Assembly: GCA_027014155.1 (NCBI GenBank)
Contig: JALWEG010000067.1
Location: 31,950-67,839, forward strand
Direction: 5' to 3'
Length of the DNA stretch: 35,890 nucleotides
Origin: Aquificaceae bacterium
GTDB lineage: Bacteria > Aquificota > Aquificia > Aquificales > Aquificaceae
Position numbers and translations under genes: made by a program. A model generated the notes under the pieces. The model had not been told where the DNA came from. It worked only from the letters and a program-made list of their open reading frames with translations, and ran no database searches. Within the stretch, counting starts at the first letter, position 1. Each line of letters opens with the position of its first letter. Below are positions 33,667-35,890 of the stretch, piece by piece.

Positions 33667-34589
33667 GAGCTTCCCTCAAGATGTCTTACGTAATCTCTTA
33701 TCCCCTCCTCAAGGGAGAACTGCGGACTGTAGCCCAGCTCCACCTTCGCTCTGCTTATGTCCGCCTGAGTGAACTCCTGATAGAACTCGTAGGGGCAGTC
33801 AAAGTAGTCCGGTTCGTAGTTGGTGGAAAGTTCTCGGTTGAGTATTTCTACTATCTCATTAAAACTACGGGCTTCGCCCGTCCCTATATTGAATATTCCG
33901 GAGACGTCCTTTTCTAAGGCCAGAAGGTTGGCCTGAACCACGTCCTCTATGTAAACGAAGTCCCTCCTTTGCTCGCCCCACTTAAAGAGCCTCGGTCTCT
34001 TGCCGGCTTTCATCTGCAGATAGAGTTGATAAATCATGCTGGCCGTCTTCCCTTTGTAGCTCTCCCGCATTCCATAGACGTTGAAGTATCTGAAGCCTAT
34101 AACCTTAAGCTCGGGATACCTTTGGGTGTACTCTTGTGCTATGTAATCCATAGAAAGCTTGGAAAATCCATATACGTTTTCTGGCTCCAGTCCCGTATCC
34201 TCCCTCATAGGAGCCGGTGTATTCCCGTAAACGCCTGCCGAAGAGGCGTATATCACCTTTGCACCCCACTCCAAGGCAAGCTCCAGGATATACCTAAAGC
34301 TGTCGGCGTTGGTTCTCATCATGAGATATTGGTCGCTTACCGTGGTATCGGTTATGGCCGCCTTGTGGAAGATAACATCAAAGGCGAACCTATATCTAAG
34401 TTCCTCCCACGTTCCGCGCTCCTTTATATCCGCGGTTATCACCTGCCCCTTGAAGCCTATAAGGTTCTTAAAGTGCCCCGAGGAGAAGTCGTCAAGCACG
34501 TAAAGGCTTGCCTGAGGGTATCTTTCCTGCAGTGCGAAGGCCACGTTGGAGCCTATGAACCCCGCACCTCCTGTTATAAGTATCCGCAT
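33663..34589 (-). CDS. hldD: NAD(P)-dependent sugar epimerase, HldD-like (ADP-glycero-manno-heptose epimerase)
   Basis: 308 aa, an extended short-chain dehydrogenase. Cofactor motif GGAGFIGS is at 7-14. The catalytic Tyr-x3-Lys is Y140/K144 in NVYGFSKLSMDY, with SSAGVYG upstream. The substrate region GFRYFNVYGMRESYKGKTASMIYQLYLQMKAG is typical of HldD, which makes L,D-heptose for lipopolysaccharide core. A different UDP-sugar epimerase is possible. The ATG has no Shine-Dalgarno; TATAAT stands nine bases upstream on the minus strand. It is divergent from tRNA-Thr. Confidence 0.88.
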   Translation of the reverse strand: MRILITGGAGFIGSNVAFALQERYPQASLYVLDDFSSGHFKNLIGFKGQVITADIKERGTWEELRYRFAFDVIFHKAAITDTTVSDQYLMMRTNADSFRYILELALEWGAKVIYASSAGVYGNTPAPMREDTGLEPENVYGFSKLSMDYIAQEYTQRYPELKVIGFRYFNVYGMRESYKGKTASMIYQLYLQMKAGKRPRLFKWGEQRRDFVYIEDVVQANLLALEKDVSGIFNIGTGEARSFNEIVEILNRELSTNYEPDYFDCPYEFYQEFTQADISRAKVELGYSPQFSLEEGIRDYVRHLEGSS

Positions 34590-34598
34590 GGAGAAAAT

Positions 34599-34604
34599 AT
34601 TATA
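34599..34604 (-). promoter_or_regulatory. -10 element before hldD
   Basis: On the minus strand TATAAT (34604-34599) stands nine bases before the hldD ATG with no Shine-Dalgarno between. A second TATAAT lies 2 bases further upstream (34612-34607) and would allow a short leader. No -35 is visible. On the plus strand the same AT-rich patch (TATTAT 34598-34603, TTATAT 34608-34613) may serve the tRNA gene. Confidence 0.4.
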
Positions 34605-34624
34605 AAATTATATGAATTCGGCCA

Positions 34625-34697
34625 GCCCGGGTAGCTCAGTCGGTGGAGCGCACCCTTGGTAAGGGTGAGGTCGCCGGTTCAAGTCCGGTCCCGGGCT
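34625..34697 (+). tRNA. tRNA-Thr, anticodon GGT
   Basis: A full 73-base cloverleaf. Acceptor GCCCGGG (34625-34631) pairs with CCCGGGC (34690-34696), with discriminator T at 34697. The D arm is GCTC...GAGC. The anticodon stem CACCC/GGGTG encloses the loop TTGGTAA with anticodon GGT (reads ACC/ACT). The T arm is GCCGG-TTCAAGT-CCGGT. CCA is not encoded. It sits 73 bases upstream of tuf, the same order as E. coli thrT-tufB. Confidence 0.96.
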
Positions 34698-34708
34698 TTC
34701 AAATTCTG

Positions 34709-34717
34709 TGTTATAAT
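34709..34717 (+). promoter_or_regulatory. Extended -10 promoter before tuf
   Basis: TG (34709-34710), T, TATAAT (34712-34717), identical to the adk element. No -35 is visible because the tRNA gene occupies that position. Initiation near 34724 would give a leader of about 47 bases with GGAGG at 34756-34760. tuf may also be read through from the tRNA promoter. Confidence 0.55.
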
Positions 34718-34770
34718 ATCCTTTTAAAACTTTGATATAAGCGTTAAACTCTATCGGAGGTAATAGAGAG

Positions 34771-35890
34771 ATGGCGAAGGAAAAATTTGAGAGAACTAAA
34801 GAGCACGTTAACGTCGGTACCATAGGACACGTTGACCACGGCAAATCCACTCTCACTTCCGCTATCACCTGCACACTCGCTGCCGGTATCATAGACGGTG
34901 GTAAAGCCGAATGCCTTCAATACGAAGAGATTGACAAAGCTCCCGAAGAAAAAGAAAGAGGTATTACCATAAACATCACCCACGTGGAATACGAAACCCC
35001 CAAACGTCACTACGCTCACGTTGACTGTCCAGGACATGCCGACTACATCAAAAATATGATTACAGGTGCCGCTCAGATGGACGGTGCTATCCTCGTGGTC
35101 TCCGCCGCCGACGGCCCCATGCCTCAAACCAGAGAACACGTCCTGCTCGCAAGGCAGGTTAACGTCCCCTACATAGTTGTATACCTCAATAAGTGCGACA
35201 TGGTGGACGATGAGGAACTCCTTGAGCTTGTAGAGCTTGAAGTTAGAGAGCTCCTGAGCAAGTACGAGTTCCCCGGAGATGACGTTCCCGTTATAAGAGG
35301 CTCCGCTCTCGGTGCTCTGGAGGAGATTAAGTCCGGTAATCCCGGTAAGTGGGTGGAGAGCATCAAGGAGCTGGTCAACGCCTTGGACGATTACATACCT
35401 TCCCCTCAGAGGGACGTGGACAAGCCTTTCCTTATGCCTATAGAGGACGTCTTTACCATCTCCGGAAGGGGAACGGTGGTGACGGGTAGAGTTGAGAGGG
35501 GAGTTCTCAAACCCGGTGATGAGGTGGAGATAGTGGGACTTAAAGATGAGTCCACCAAGACGGTGGCCACCTCTATAGAGATGTTCAGGAAGATTTTGGA
35601 CGAGGCGCTTCCCGGAGACAACGTGGGAGTGCTTTTGAGGGGAGTTGGCAAGGACGATGTTGAGAGGGGACAGGTGCTTGCACAGCCTGGGAGCGTGACG
35701 CCTCACAAGAGGTTTAAGGCACAGGTTTATATTCTGTCCAAAGAGGAAGGCGGAAGGCACACACCCTTTTTCCTCAATTACAGGCCGCAGTTTTACTTTA
35801 GGACGGCGGACGTGACGGGGACGGTTGTGAAGTTGCCTGAGGGAGTGGAGATGGTGATGCCTGGGGACAATGTGGAGATAGAGGTGGAGT
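34771..35890 (+). CDS. tuf: Elongation factor Tu (3' truncated by window end)
   Basis: 373 codons are present. EF-Tu carries aminoacyl-tRNA to the ribosome as a GTPase. G1 is GHVDHGKS (19-26), G3 is DCPGHADY and G4 is NKCD. Domains 2 and 3 are intact up to [13 protein letters not shown]; roughly 30 residues are missing at the end. The segment [21 protein letters not shown] resembles Aquifex EF-Tu as I recall it. GGAGG lies ten bases before the ATG. Codon choice changes sharply near 35150: GAA:GAG is 9:3 before and 3:23 after, and AAA:AAG is 8:1 before and 3:12 after. Confidence 0.98.
   Translation, partial: MAKEKFERTKEHVNVGTIGHVDHGKSTLTSAITCTLAAGIIDGGKAECLQYEEIDKAPEEKERGITINITHVEYETPKRHYAHVDCPGHADYIKNMITGAAQMDGAILVVSAADGPMPQTREHVLLARQVNVPYIVVYLNKCDMVDDEELLELVELEVRELLSKYEFPGDDVPVIRGSALGALEEIKSGNPGKWVESIKELVNALDDYIPSPQRDVDKPFLMPIEDVFTISGRGTVVTGRVERGVLKPGDEVEIVGLKDESTKTVATSIEMFRKILDEALPGDNVGVLLRGVGKDDVERGQVLAQPGSVTPHKRFKAQVYILSKEEGGRHTPFFLNYRPQFYFRTADVTGTVVKLPEGVEMVMPGDNVEIEVE

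Noticed and set aside
33969-34634. Plus-strand open frame of 221 codons opposite hldD
   Set aside because: Runs against a clear NAD-epimerase gene and into the tRNA; no domain or Shine-Dalgarno.
34744-35760. Minus-strand open frame of 338 codons opposite tuf
   Set aside because: It mirrors the tuf frame, which is unambiguous EF-Tu, and its product has no recognisable domain.

Overview
The window looks like chromosome from a thermophilic, probably hydrogen-oxidising bacterium of the Aquificaceae (Aquifex / Hydrogenobacter / Thermocrinis type). The signs are heavy use of AGG/AGA for arginine and ATA for isoleucine, very tight gene packing with many 1-14 bp overlaps, an EF-Tu that reads like the Aquifex protein as I remember it, and a HypF hydrogenase maturation factor. 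The genus is inference. No stretch over about 130 bases lacks a gene. I saw no insertion sequence, CRISPR array, phage gene or convincing hairpin-plus-U-tract terminator.

Layout. (1) 1-2084, plus: the tail of an unknown gene, a DUF4911-like protein, the TldD metalloprotease and two tiny membrane proteins (61 and 37 aa). (2) 2140-3243, minus: a family-4 glycosyltransferase with an AT-rich core, probably acquired. (3) 3329-8640, plus: acetolactate synthase (ilvB, ilvN), then a signalling-like cassette. The cassette holds a Tat-exported protein, a two-TM coiled-coil protein, a roadblock/LC7 protein, a DUF4388/PATAN protein and an MglA-like small GTPase. (4) 8761-19031, plus: a fused spc-alpha ribosomal operon. 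It runs rplN-rplX-rplE-rpsN-rpsH-rplF-rplR-rpsE-rpmD-rplO-secY-adk-map-infA-rpmJ-rpsM-rpsK-rpsD-rpoA-rplQ-yggT and starts at rplN without the S10 block. (5) 19032-21628: a four-cluster ferredoxin (plus), then ridA, purM and a PIN/AbrB toxin-antitoxin pair (minus). (6) 21767-26136: hypF (plus) converging on a molybdopterin oxidoreductase, an M20 peptidase and a SlyD-type FKBP (minus). (7) 26209-32175, minus: one tightly overlapped operon of a coiled-coil protein, a receiver-like/flavodiiron-like fusion, GspK, GspF, a bile-acid-symporter family carrier and a glycosyltransferase. (8) 32226-34589, minus: hldD, yicC and a membrane-anchored thermonuclease. (9) 34625-35890, plus: tRNA-Thr(GGT) and the start of tuf, an order also seen in E. 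coli thrT-tufB.

Two regions best fit the idea of an undescribed system. One is the roadblock/PATAN/GTPase cassette with its Tat-exported and membrane partners (5679-8640). The other is the operon that joins a pseudo-receiver and a degenerate flavodiiron-like domain to type II secretion/pilus parts (26209-32175). Both look like membrane or surface-machinery control modules, so a functional link is plausible but unproven.

Two smaller signals also stand out. adk and map share an almost identical TATAwT-9 nt-ATG start region with no Shine-Dalgarno, which suggests leaderless mRNAs. Codon choice breaks sharply about 125 codons into tuf.
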